Shown one piece after another: positions 1-6,551 of a stretch of DNA of 6,626 nt (its first letter is position 1; each line of letters opens with the position of its first letter). The DNA comes from Candidatus Dormiibacterota bacterium. GTDB taxonomy: Bacteria > Chloroflexota > Dormibacteria > Aeolococcales > Aeolococcaceae. Under the pieces are notes generated by a model. That model saw nothing but the letters and a program-made list of their open reading frames with translations, ran no database searches and had not been told where the DNA came from. A program made the position numbers and the translations under genes. The stretch spans positions 1-6,626 of the forward strand of contig CATPAP010000132.1 of NCBI GenBank assembly GCA_955651875.1, read 5' to 3'.

Positions 1-765
1 CTCCTGGGCCATCACCGCGGTGGCGAGGGCTCGGTAGGCGCGAGCTCCCGGTGAGGCGCTGGCGTACTGCAGGATCGACTGTGCCGCCAGCGGTGTCTCG
101 GCGAAACGGATCGAGGATTCGACCGTGATGTCGAAGACCTCGTGGCCGTACCGCTCGCGGACGAGTTCCAGGACCTCCTGGCTGTGCAGCGTTCGTGACT
201 TGTAGATGGTGGGGAGGATGCCGGCGATGCGCAGTTCGGGGTTCAGCTTGGCGCGCACGCGATCGATGGTGCGCTGCAGCTGCTGCATCCCCTTCATCCC
301 GAAGTACTCGCACTGCAGGGGGATGATCACGTCGGTCGAGGCCACCAGCGCGTTGACGCAGAGCAACCCGAGCGACGGCGGGCAGTCGATGACGATGTAG
401 TCGTACTCGTCGAAGACCGGCTCGAGCTTGTCCTTGAGAACGGACTCACGTCCGAACTCGGTGACCAGCTGGAGCTCGGCGCCGCTCAACTCGATGTTCG
501 CCGGAAGGAAGTCGAGCTTCATCGAATCCGAACGCAGCCGGACCTCGGTGACTCCGACGCGGTGGTCGGTGAGCACGTTGTACACCGACAGCTCGAGATC
601 ATCCGGCCGTCGGCATCCCATGTTGATGGTGAGATGTCCCTGGGGATCGAGGTCCACGGCGAGGATGCGCGGACCCTTCTCAGCGAGCGCGGCGGCCAGG
701 TTCACCGCGGTCGTCGTCTTGCCGACGCCGCCCTTCTGGTTCGCGATCGAGATGATCCGTGTCAT
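1..765 (-). CDS. parA: ParA/Soj-family partitioning ATPase (3' end cut by window edge)
   Basis: This gene reads on the minus strand from ATG at 765 to the window edge, giving 255 open codons with no stop. Soj-type ParA proteins are about 250-260 residues, so only a few codons are missing. The deviant Walker A motif KGGVGKTT lies at residues 11-18 with both signature lysines (K11, K16). A Walker A' segment, DLDPQGHLT, begins near residue 38, and the Walker B segment YIVIDCPPSLG has its aspartate at 127. The protein starts directly at the ATPase fold with no N-terminal helix-turn-helix, like chromosomal Soj/ParA and unlike P1/F plasmid ParA. Family members bind DNA non-specifically as ATP dimers and position chromosomes, plasmids or protein cargo with a ParB-like partner. 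No parB is visible; one could lie downstream, beyond the left edge. No clear Shine-Dalgarno site precedes the ATG. MinD-like or cargo-positioning roles are alternatives, but the ATPase family is certain. Confidence 0.95.
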   Translation of the reverse strand, partial: MTRIISIANQKGGVGKTTTAVNLAAALAEKGPRILAVDLDPQGHLTINMGCRRPDDLELSVYNVLTDHRVGVTEVRLRSDSMKLDFLPANIELSGAELQLVTEFGRESVLKDKLEPVFDEYDYIVIDCPPSLGLLCVNALVASTDVIIPLQCEYFGMKGMQQLQRTIDRVRAKLNPELRIAGILPTIYKSRTLHSQEVLELVRERYGHEVFDITVESSIRFAETPLAAQSILQYASASPGARAYRALATAVMAQE

Positions 766-802
766 GCTGATTGGACCGAACGGGAGCGCCGCACTGAGCC
801 GG

Positions 803-809
803 TATCATA
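803..809. promoter_or_regulatory. Possible overlapping -10 hexamers in the parA/TPR divergent spacer
   Basis: The spacer between the divergent parA and TPR genes contains TATCAT on the plus strand (803-808) and, one base shifted, TATGAT on the minus strand (809-804). Each resembles a -10 element, and both genes need a promoter here. No matching -35 hexamer at 16-18 bases is visible for either direction; TTGGAC at 771-776 is 26 bases away, which is too far. This is suggestive only. Confidence 0.3.
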
Positions 810-843
810 GCGAACCGGCTTCGGAGCTTTGGGGGACGCACGG

Positions 844-1734
844 TTGGCTGAAGCGGAGCATGTCAAGCCTCGCAGCCTGTTCGTCGAAGAGGCGATCGCA
901 GCAGCGCTCGAGAGTCGTTGGTCCCACGCGGTGGCCGTCAACGAGGCTCTCATCGAGCGCCATGGCCCGGACGAGGAGACGTACAACCGGCTGGGAAAGG
1001 CGAAGAGCGAGCTTGGCAATCTGCAGGAGGCCCTGAGCGCCTATCAGTCCTCGCTCGACCTCAATCCGCTCAACCTGATCGCCCAGAAGCAGGTGCGCCG
1101 CATCGGCGCGCTGCTCGAGGCTCGCGCGCGCCCCGCGGCCGCGTCGGGCGCGATCGACGTGGACCTCTTCACCGAGGAACCTGGCAAGAGTGGGCGGACC
1201 ACGCTGGCCCCGCCGCGCGGGGGGGCGGCGGTCGGGGTCGCCGTCACGCCAGGCGACACGGTGGCGCTGATCGCCTCCGGCACCCAGTTGCTCGCCGAGA
1301 CCTCGCGAGGCGTGGCGCTCGGAGCCGTCGAGTCCAAGCTCAGCCATCGGCTGCGTCCCCTCATGGAGACCGGCAACCGCTACTCCGCCGCGGTCGCGCG
1401 AGTCGAGGAGGAGCGCATCGAGCTGATCATCCGCGAGATCTTCCAGGCGCCGGAGAACTCGAGGAAGTCGTCGTTCCCCGTGCTCAGGACCGCCCGCCGG
1501 GACGCCTTCCGGCCCTACGCCAAGGAGTCCCTGCTCTCCGAACGCGGTGTCGACGACGAGGTCTTCGGCGACGGTGACGGCGACGACGACGGTGGCCCTC
1601 CCGCCGGCGCCGCGCCCGAGAGCGAGGAGCTCGCCGGCATGCAGGAGCTCGACGACGAGTTCGAGCCCGCTGTGGCCGCGGCCGCGGAGGAGAACGACGA
1701 CGACGACGAGGGACGGCCCGAAGACCAGTACTGA
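844..1734 (+). CDS. TPR protein with unrecognised middle domain and acidic C-terminal tail
   Basis: No specific function is recognised. The 296-residue protein begins with a helical region (about 11-89) that includes a good TPR unit around TYNRLGKAKSELGNLQEALS and ends in LDLNPLNLIAQKQVRRI, typical of a TPR followed by a capping helix. A linker rich in Ala, Pro and Gly follows. A predicted beta-rich domain (about 137-199) has the pattern GDTVAL, RGVALGAVE, LSHRLRPLM, TGNRYSAAV, RIELIIREIF. The last 60 residues (about 236-296) are dominated by Asp and Glu, with two short GAC-repeat-encoded Asp runs. There is no signal peptide or membrane segment, so it is probably cytoplasmic. I chose TTG at 844 because GGGGGA sits seven bases upstream and the TPR region follows directly; TTG at 829 is in frame and possible, but its GGAG is only two bases away. 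The gene diverges from parA, so the two may be co-regulated. Confidence 0.85.
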   Translation: MAEAEHVKPRSLFVEEAIAAALESRWSHAVAVNEALIERHGPDEETYNRLGKAKSELGNLQEALSAYQSSLDLNPLNLIAQKQVRRIGALLEARARPAAASGAIDVDLFTEEPGKSGRTTLAPPRGGAAVGVAVTPGDTVALIASGTQLLAETSRGVALGAVESKLSHRLRPLMETGNRYSAAVARVEEERIELIIREIFQAPENSRKSSFPVLRTARRDAFRPYAKESLLSERGVDDEVFGDGDGDDDGGPPAGAAPESEELAGMQELDDEFEPAVAAAAEENDDDDEGRPEDQY

Positions 1735-1741
1735 GGTCGTG

Positions 1742-1758
1742 TCACGCTGTCGTGATTT
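1742..1758 (+). terminator. Weak hairpin after the acidic TPR gene
   Basis: TCACG (1742-1746) and CGTGA (1751-1755) form a five-base stem with a four-base loop, followed by TTT, eight bases after the stop codon of the acidic TPR gene. The stem is short for a high-GC genome and the U-tract is minimal, so an intrinsic terminator is possible but weakly supported. Confidence 0.25.
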
Positions 1759-1800
1759 CGAGCCAGAATGACCGTCGTCCAGTGCGCGCGCGCACGTGGC

Positions 1801-1806
1801 TACACT
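1801..1806 (+). promoter_or_regulatory. Probable -10 element (TACACT) of a leaderless promoter for the TPR-GH15 unit
   Basis: The hexamer TACACT, inside GGCTACACT, lies eight bases before an in-frame GTG at 1815. A transcript starting the usual 6-8 bases downstream of a -10 would begin at or within a couple of bases of that GTG, so translation would be leaderless or nearly so. TAnnnT elements placed this way are known for leaderless genes in Actinobacteria and Deinococcus. The identical nonamer is found in front of argC. No convincing -35 is seen. Confidence 0.55.
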
Positions 1807-1814
1807 CGGCCGAA

Positions 1815-2360
1815 GTGCCATCCACTCCTGCCCACGCGTCCACCCCGGCAGCCACAGGAACCCCGCGTCCACACCTGCCGGCGGCAGCGGAACGGCTCAG
1901 GCTCCCGCTGCACGCGCGCAGCCAGGCGCGCATGTCCGCGCGCTGGGGATTCGACCTCAATGCCCCGGACGCCGCCGCCCGCGCTGAGTCTCTCCTCGCC
2001 GAATCCCCTGACGATCCGGAGCGCCTGGTGCTCGCTGCCGCGGTGCGCTCGACTCGCGGGGAAGACGCCGGTGCCCTCGCCGCAGCCCAGCGTGCGGTGG
2101 CAGGAGACGAACGTTCCGCGCGCGCGCACACCACCCTCGCCACCGTGCTCGCACGCTGCGGCGATGGCGACGGCGCCTCTGCGCACGCGGCGCGCGCCGC
2201 AGAGCTCGAACCCGATGACCCGGCGGCGGTGTACAACCGCGGCGTCACCGCGTGGACCGCCGGTGACCGTGACTCCGCCCGCGCCGACTTCGACCGTGTC
2301 GCCGAGCTGCTCGGCATCCCGGCGACGCCGTGGTGGCGGCGCTGGCGGCACCGCCCATGA
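1815..2360 (+). CDS. Small TPR-repeat protein, translationally coupled to the GH15 gene
   Basis: From GTG 1815 this encodes 181 residues. The first 39 are rich in Pro, Ala and Arg with no clear fold. The rest contains three consecutive 34-residue TPR units at about 69-102, 103-136 and 137-170; the last two are clearest (ARAHTTLATVLARCG, then PAAVYNRGVTAWTAGDRDSA). The protein ends in a short basic-aromatic tail, WWRRWRHRP. TPRs are protein-protein docking scaffolds. The TGA overlaps the ATG of the GH15 gene as ATGA, so the two are almost certainly cotranslated, and this protein may assist or dock the hydrolase; that is inference. The start is uncertain. GTG 1815 fits a leaderless promoter, whereas ATG 1932 (142 residues) would remove the low-complexity N-terminus but has no visible Shine-Dalgarno site. 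There is no signal peptide or membrane helix. Confidence 0.75.
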   Translation: MPSTPAHASTPAATGTPRPHLPAAAERLRLPLHARSQARMSARWGFDLNAPDAAARAESLLAESPDDPERLVLAAAVRSTRGEDAGALAAAQRAVAGDERSARAHTTLATVLARCGDGDGASAHAARAAELEPDDPAAVYNRGVTAWTAGDRDSARADFDRVAELLGIPATPWWRRWRHRP

Positions 2361-4264
2361 CCCTCGGGTTCGCCCGGACCGACGGCTACCTGCCCATCGC
2401 CGCCTATGGCTTGATCGGCGACTGTCGCAGCGCGGCGCTCGTCGGCAGCGACGGCAGCATCGATTGGCTCTGCCTGCCGCGATTCGATGACCCCTCGTTG
2501 TTCGGGCGCATCCTCGACGCCAGTCGGGGGGGGCACTGGCAGGTGTGTCCTGTCGACGCGTACCGCGCCGTACCACGATACCGGGATCGCAGCAACATCC
2601 TCGAGACCATCTTCACGACCGCCGACGGCATGGTGGTGATCACCGACTTCATGCCCGTCGACGAGGACACGATCGAGCACCACGCCCGACCCCATCGTGA
2701 GCCGCGGGTGGTGCGGATCGTCGAGTGCCTCACGGGCACGGTGGCCATGCGACACCAGTTCAAGCCGGCGCCCGACTACGCAGCCGGGCGGGTGCGTTTT
2801 AGGGCGCAGGGCTGGCGCGTGCACGCCAACAGCGCGGCGCTCCACGTCTGCCTGCAGTCCACGGTGGAGGTGTCCGGCGCCACGGCGCGCTGGCGGATGC
2901 GGGCCGGGGACGTGATCGCGCTGGCGCTTCGGAGCGACAGGTGCGGGCCATGCACGAGCCTGCAGCGACAATGGAGCGTCGAGCACGCGCGCGACCTCGC
3001 ACGTGGCACCCAAGAGTTCTGGTGGAAATGGATCGACCGCTGCAGGTATGAGGGCCCATACGAGAAGCACGTGGTCCGCTCGGCGCTTGCGCTCAAGCTG
3101 ATGACGTACGCACCGACGGGTGCCATGGTCGCCGCACCGACGACCAGCATTCCTGAGCAGATCGGCGGCCCACGCAACTGGGATTACCGGTTCACATGGC
3201 TGCGCGATGCCTCCTTCACGTTGTATGCGTTCTTCCAGGTCGGCATGGTCGCGGAGGCAAACGCGTTCTTCTCCTGGCTGATGCACATCGGCCTCGCCCG
3301 GCACGGCACCGACGTCGCCAACCTCTACACACTCGACGGCGAGGCCCGGGCCGACGAGGTGGTGCTCGATCAGCTCAGCGGCTACCGCAACTCCTCACCG
3401 GTGCGCATCGGCAACGCCGCCATCCACCAGCTCCAGCTCGACGTGTACGGTGAGCTGCTCGACAGCGCATACCTGTACGCTCGGTTCGGGGGCGTCATCA
3501 GCCAGAGCCTGTGGGCTGAGCTGCGCGCGGTCGTCAACCTGGCGATCGACAGGTGGGAGCTGCCCGATGCGTCGATCTGGGAGCCTCGCGGCCGGGACCA
3601 GAACTACACGTACAGCAAGATGATGTGCTGGGTGGCTGTCGACCGCGGTCTGCGCATCGCCGATCGATTCGACCTGCCCCACGAGGGGGCGCGGTGGCGG
3701 GCGGCGCGTCGCGACATTCACAAGGCGGTCACCTCACGCGGCTTCTCCAAGCGCCTCAACAGCTTCACCCAGGCCCTCGACGGCGAAGAGCTCGACGCCT
3801 CCATGCTGCGCATGGCCCAGGTGCGCTTCCTTGCCGATGACGATCCCAGGCTTCTCGGCACGATCGAAGCCGTGGGGACGCACCTCGGCGACGGTGTCCT
3901 CGTCCACCGCTATGACATGGCACGAGGTGGTGACGGGCTGCCCGGTGACGAGGGTGCCTTCCTGCTCTGCTCGTTCTGGCTGGCCGACGCGCTCGCCCAC
4001 GTCGGTCAGCAGGAGAAGGCGCAGCTGTGGTTCGAGAAGCTGCTCGCGTTCTCCTCGCCACTGCTGCTGTACTCCGAGGAAGCCGACACACGCACCGCCG
4101 ACCTTCTCGGCAACTTTCCGCAGGCGTTCACCCACCTGGCGCTGATCGGCGCGGCGGTCAACATCGAGCGCGCCAGGAGCCGCACGATGGGCGTCCGCGG
4201 CCTGCGCCGGCGTGCCCCGGCAGGCAAGAGGCCCTCGAAGCGCCGCAGTCCCCGTTCTGCATAA
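2357..4264 (+). CDS. GH15-family glycoside hydrolase (trehalase/glucoamylase-like)
   Basis: This 635-residue enzyme has the two-part build of bacterial and archaeal GH15 trehalases. An N-terminal beta-sandwich opens with YLPIAAYGLIGDC (11-23) and DGSIDWLCLPRFD (32-44). The (alpha/alpha)6 catalytic barrel follows, with GGPRNWDYRFTWLRDA at 270-285. SIWEPR holds the likely general acid E409, followed by YTYSKMMCW. DGLPGDEGAFLLCSFW spans 526-541. YSEEAD holds the likely general base at E574/E575, just before LLGNFPQAFTHLAL. All signature motifs are intact, so it should be active. The family cleaves alpha-linked glucosides with inversion; mycobacterial members are trehalases, others are glucoamylase-like, and the sequence alone does not fix the substrate. 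No signal peptide is seen, implying a cytoplasmic enzyme. ATG 2357 was chosen because it forms an ATGA overlap with the TPR gene and sits ten residues before the first motif; GTG 2330 is the alternative. An Arg/Lys-rich tail of about 32 residues follows the barrel. Confidence 0.93.
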   Translation: MTLGFARTDGYLPIAAYGLIGDCRSAALVGSDGSIDWLCLPRFDDPSLFGRILDASRGGHWQVCPVDAYRAVPRYRDRSNILETIFTTADGMVVITDFMPVDEDTIEHHARPHREPRVVRIVECLTGTVAMRHQFKPAPDYAAGRVRFRAQGWRVHANSAALHVCLQSTVEVSGATARWRMRAGDVIALALRSDRCGPCTSLQRQWSVEHARDLARGTQEFWWKWIDRCRYEGPYEKHVVRSALALKLMTYAPTGAMVAAPTTSIPEQIGGPRNWDYRFTWLRDASFTLYAFFQVGMVAEANAFFSWLMHIGLARHGTDVANLYTLDGEARADEVVLDQLSGYRNSSPVRIGNAAIHQLQLDVYGELLDSAYLYARFGGVISQSLWAELRAVVNLAIDRWELPDASIWEPRGRDQNYTYSKMMCWVAVDRGLRIADRFDLPHEGARWRAARRDIHKAVTSRGFSKRLNSFTQALDGEELDASMLRMAQVRFLADDDPRLLGTIEAVGTHLGDGVLVHRYDMARGGDGLPGDEGAFLLCSFWLADALAHVGQQEKAQLWFEKLLAFSSPLLLYSEEADTRTADLLGNFPQAFTHLALIGAAVNIERARSRTMGVRGLRRRAPAGKRPSKRRSPRSA

Positions 4265-4273
4265 ATATACAGC
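4256..4273 (+). promoter_or_regulatory. Putative ARG box (ArgR operator) in front of argC
   Basis: An AT-rich imperfect palindrome, TGCATAAATATACA (4258-4271), stands out from the GC-rich surroundings. Read as half-sites TGCAT and ATACA around AAAT, it matches the ARG box core TGAAT-WWWW-ATTCA at four of five bases in each half and at all four central positions. TGCAT half-sites are also known in actinobacterial ARG boxes. It overlaps the GH15 stop codon and occupies the expected -35 position of the TACACT promoter of argC, where bound ArgR with arginine would block transcription. Only one box is seen, whereas many arg operators have two; argR is not in the window. Confidence 0.55.
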
Positions 4274-4280
4274 CAGCGGC

Positions 4281-4286
4281 TACACT
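4281..4286 (+). promoter_or_regulatory. Probable -10 element (TACACT) of a leaderless argC promoter
   Basis: TACACT lies three bases before the tandem GTGGTG at 4290-4295 and six bases before GTG 4293, so transcription would start at or next to the second GTG. There is no room for a ribosome-binding site on such a transcript. The flanking bases make the nonamer GGCTACACT, identical to the one upstream of the small TPR gene. The gap between the GH15 stop and argC is only 28 bases, so the operon promoter must lie here or further upstream. Confidence 0.6.
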
Positions 4287-4292
4287 GCTGTG

Positions 4293-5318
4293 GTGGCCTC
4301 CTCCCAGCGTCTTCGTGTCGCCGTCGTCGGCTGCACCGGGTACATCGGCACGCAGTGCGTGGACCTCCTCGCCGCCCACCCGGACGTCGAGCTGACCACC
4401 CTGCTGGGCCGCAGCTGGGCGGGGCGTCGCTTCTCTGCGGCGCTGCCGGGAAGCGGTGTGGACCTGGTCGTTGAGGATGGGCTCCACGTCGCCGGCGCCG
4501 ACGTGGTGTTCGCGGCGCTCCCGCACACCGTTGCCGCCACCCACGCCCAGGACTGGCTCGACAGCGGTGCGGTGGTCATCGACACCAGCGCCGACTTTCG
4601 CCTGACGGATCCGCAGGCGTACGAACGCTGGTATGGCAGCGCGCATCCCACCCCGGGTCTCCTCGAGCGGGCCGTGTACGGCCTCGTGGAGTTCGAGCGC
4701 GACCGCCTGCGCGGCACGGACCTCATCGCCGTCCCCGGCTGCTACCCGACGGCCGCCCTGCTCGCCAGTGTGCCCGCCCTGCGTGCCGGACTGGTGGAAC
4801 CGCGCGTCATCGTCGACGCCAAGAGCGGCGTCAGCGGTGCCGGCCGGTCGCCGTCACGCACCGCGCATTTCGCCGAGGTGAACGAGTCGGTGCGCGCCTA
4901 CGGGGTCGGTGGACACCGCCACGCCGGCGAGATGCTCGTGCACATGCAGACGTCGACGCCGGACGATGTCTCGCTCACCTTCGTTCCCCACCTCGTACCC
5001 ATGACTCGCGGCATTCTCGCCACCGTCTACCTCCAGCCGCGCAGCGGGATCGCGCCGGACACGGTGCAGAGCTGCTACCGCGAGTTCTGCGAGGCACAGA
5101 CCTTCCTCCGTTATGACGAGGCGCCACCGCCGACGAAGAGCGTGCTCGGCAGCAACGTCGCCGCGGTCAACTGCACGGCGCAGGGAGGCACGGTGGTGGT
5201 CACCGTGGCCATCGACAACCTGGTCAAGGGCGCCGCAGGACAGGGAGTCCAGGCGATGAATGTGCGTTTCGGGCTTCCCGAGTCGGCCGGTCTCCCCACC
5301 GTGTCGCCATGGCCATGA
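4293..5318 (+). CDS. argC: N-acetyl-gamma-glutamyl-phosphate reductase
   Basis: ArgC performs the NADPH-dependent reduction of N-acetylglutamyl 5-phosphate to the semialdehyde, the third step of ornithine and arginine synthesis, in the cytoplasm. The 341-residue product has the usual length. The Rossmann nucleotide-binding loop GCTGYIG lies at 13-19, where Ala or Ser is common at the position of this Cys. SADFRL is at 99-104. The catalytic cysteine is C150 in VPGCYPTAA. KSGVSGAGR follows at 177-185, then GHRHAGE (207-213) with the catalytic histidine, and KGAAGQGVQAMN (312-323) near the end. Two adjacent GTG codons, 4290 and 4293, could start the protein. I prefer 4293 because it falls where a transcript from the TACACT element would begin; the upstream in-frame ATG at 4212 would overlap the GH15 gene and add a non-conserved extension. 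The gene leads the operon, overlaps argJ, and is likely ArgR-repressed. Confidence 0.96.
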   Translation: MASSQRLRVAVVGCTGYIGTQCVDLLAAHPDVELTTLLGRSWAGRRFSAALPGSGVDLVVEDGLHVAGADVVFAALPHTVAATHAQDWLDSGAVVIDTSADFRLTDPQAYERWYGSAHPTPGLLERAVYGLVEFERDRLRGTDLIAVPGCYPTAALLASVPALRAGLVEPRVIVDAKSGVSGAGRSPSRTAHFAEVNESVRAYGVGGHRHAGEMLVHMQTSTPDDVSLTFVPHLVPMTRGILATVYLQPRSGIAPDTVQSCYREFCEAQTFLRYDEAPPPTKSVLGSNVAAVNCTAQGGTVVVTVAIDNLVKGAAGQGVQAMNVRFGLPESAGLPTVSPWP

Positions 5319-6541
5319 GCCGGCCGCTCGCCGCAGAGCGCGTCGGAGTTTGCGCGTCCGCCGGATTCCGCGCCGCCGCCGCGGCCGCGGGCATCCGCGG
5401 TGACGGTGACGACCTCCGGCTTGACGTCGCGCTCGTCGTCAGCGACCGTCCATGCACCGCGGCCGGCGTCTTCACGCGCAACGTCGTCAAGGCGGCGCCG
5501 GTGGTGATCAGCCAGCTGACGCTGCGCCGCAATGCCCCGGTCCGTGCCGTCGTCGTCAACAGCGGCAACGCCAATGCGTGCACCGGGCCGCAGGGTTTCC
5601 GCGACGCGCTGCGCATGGCCGCGACAGCCGCGGACTGCTGTGACGCCGATCCGTCGGAGGTGCTGGTGTGCAGCACGGGGGTCATCGGCCGCCTGATGCC
5701 GATGGATCGCATCCTCGACGGCGTGCGTGCTGCTGCCTCCGGGCTCGACGCCGGTGGAGGCGAGCCGGCGGCGCAAGCGATCATGACCACCGACACAGTG
5801 ACCAAGACGGCGGCGGCGGCCGTGCGCATCGGCGAGACCGTCTGCACCGTCGGGGGCATGGCCAAGGGGGCGGGGATGATCCACCCCGACATGGCGACCC
5901 TGCTTGGCTTCCTCACCACCGACGCCACGGTGGATCGCGAGTCCCTGCAGTCGATGCTCACCGAGGTCTGCTCGCGCACCTTCAACTGCCTGAGCATCGA
6001 CGGGGACACCTCGACCAACGACACCGTGCTGCTCCTCGCCAACGGGGCGGCTGGTGGCGCGGCGGTGAGGCCGGGGACTCTTGCGTTCGGTGCATTGCGC
6101 GGCGCGGTCGAGGAGGTGTGCCTCTCGCTCGTCGAGCAGCTCGCCGCCGACGCCGAGGGAGCCACCAAGTCCATCTGCGTGGCCGTCCGCGGCGCCGCCG
6201 ACGACACCCAGGCGCACGGTGCGGCACGGACCGTGGTGCTCAGCTCGCTGGTGAAGTCGGCCGTGCACGGAGCCGACCCCAACTGGGGGCGCATCGTCGC
6301 CGCGCTGGGACGGAGTGGCGCGGGCTTCACGCTGGACCGCTGCCGCGTCGCCATCGGCGGCGTCGACGTCTTCGCCGCCGGCCAGCCTGTTCCCGTCGAC
6401 CTCGACGGCATCCGGGCCGCGTTCAGCCGTATGCGCGTCGACATCGAGGTCGACCTCGGCGTCGGCGAGGGCAGCGGCCGCGCCTGGGGATGTGATCTCT
6501 CGCCGGAATACGTCCACATCAATGCCGACTACACGACATGA
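5309..6541 (+). CDS. argJ: Glutamate N-acetyltransferase / amino-acid acetyltransferase (ornithine acetyltransferase)
   Basis: ArgJ transfers the acetyl group from N-acetylornithine to glutamate, closing the cyclic arginine pathway. Bifunctional forms also use acetyl-CoA, and sequence alone does not decide which type this is. The 410-residue precursor has full family length. FTRNVVKAAPV (55-65) and VVVNSGNANACTG (81-93) are conserved N-terminal segments. STGVIG (122-127) provides the oxyanion-hole Thr-Gly. KGAGMIHPDMATLL (186-199) contains the Ala196-Thr197 autocleavage site that exposes the nucleophilic threonine and splits the protein into alpha and beta chains. HGADPNWGRI and the terminal YVHINADYTT are typical of the beta chain. 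Translation is coupled to argC: ATG 5309 overlaps it by ten bases, and ATG 5315 forms an ATGA with the argC stop. Either may be used, and neither has a clear Shine-Dalgarno site. Confidence 0.96.
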   Translation: MAMSRPLAAERVGVCASAGFRAAAAAAGIRGDGDDLRLDVALVVSDRPCTAAGVFTRNVVKAAPVVISQLTLRRNAPVRAVVVNSGNANACTGPQGFRDALRMAATAADCCDADPSEVLVCSTGVIGRLMPMDRILDGVRAAASGLDAGGGEPAAQAIMTTDTVTKTAAAAVRIGETVCTVGGMAKGAGMIHPDMATLLGFLTTDATVDRESLQSMLTEVCSRTFNCLSIDGDTSTNDTVLLLANGAAGGAAVRPGTLAFGALRGAVEEVCLSLVEQLAADAEGATKSICVAVRGAADDTQAHGAARTVVLSSLVKSAVHGADPNWGRIVAALGRSGAGFTLDRCRVAIGGVDVFAAGQPVPVDLDGIRAAFSRMRVDIEVDLGVGEGSGRAWGCDLSPEYVHINADYTT

Positions 6542-6543
6542 GG
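6540..6543 (+). promoter_or_regulatory. Ribosome-binding site for argB (GAGG)
   Basis: GAGG overlaps the argJ stop codon and lies eight bases before the argB GTG. It is the clearest Shine-Dalgarno-like site in the window and fixes the argB start. Its presence at an internal operon gene, and absence before argC, fits a genome that mixes leaderless first genes with SD-led internal genes. Confidence 0.6.
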
Positions 6544-6551
6544 AAACCCCA

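Noticed and set aside
428..1036. Plus-strand open frame of 202 codons across parA and the TPR start
   Set aside because: It is antisense to parA, whose Walker motifs are intact, and its Ser/Arg-rich translation resembles no family.
805..1872. Minus-strand open frame of 355 codons opposite the acidic TPR gene
   Set aside because: The plus frame has TPR motifs and a coherent acidic tail; the minus translation is low complexity, and it would also run across the parA promoter spacer.
1742..3304. Long minus-strand open frame of 520 codons opposite the small TPR and GH15 genes
   Set aside because: It is antisense to a GH15 gene with intact motifs; the translation is Arg/His/Pro-rich with no recognisable domain. 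Long antisense open frames are expected in GC-rich DNA.
4212..4292. Upstream ATG extension of argC
   Set aside because: The added 27 residues precede the conserved Rossmann start, overlap the GH15 coding end and run through the promoter-like sequence.
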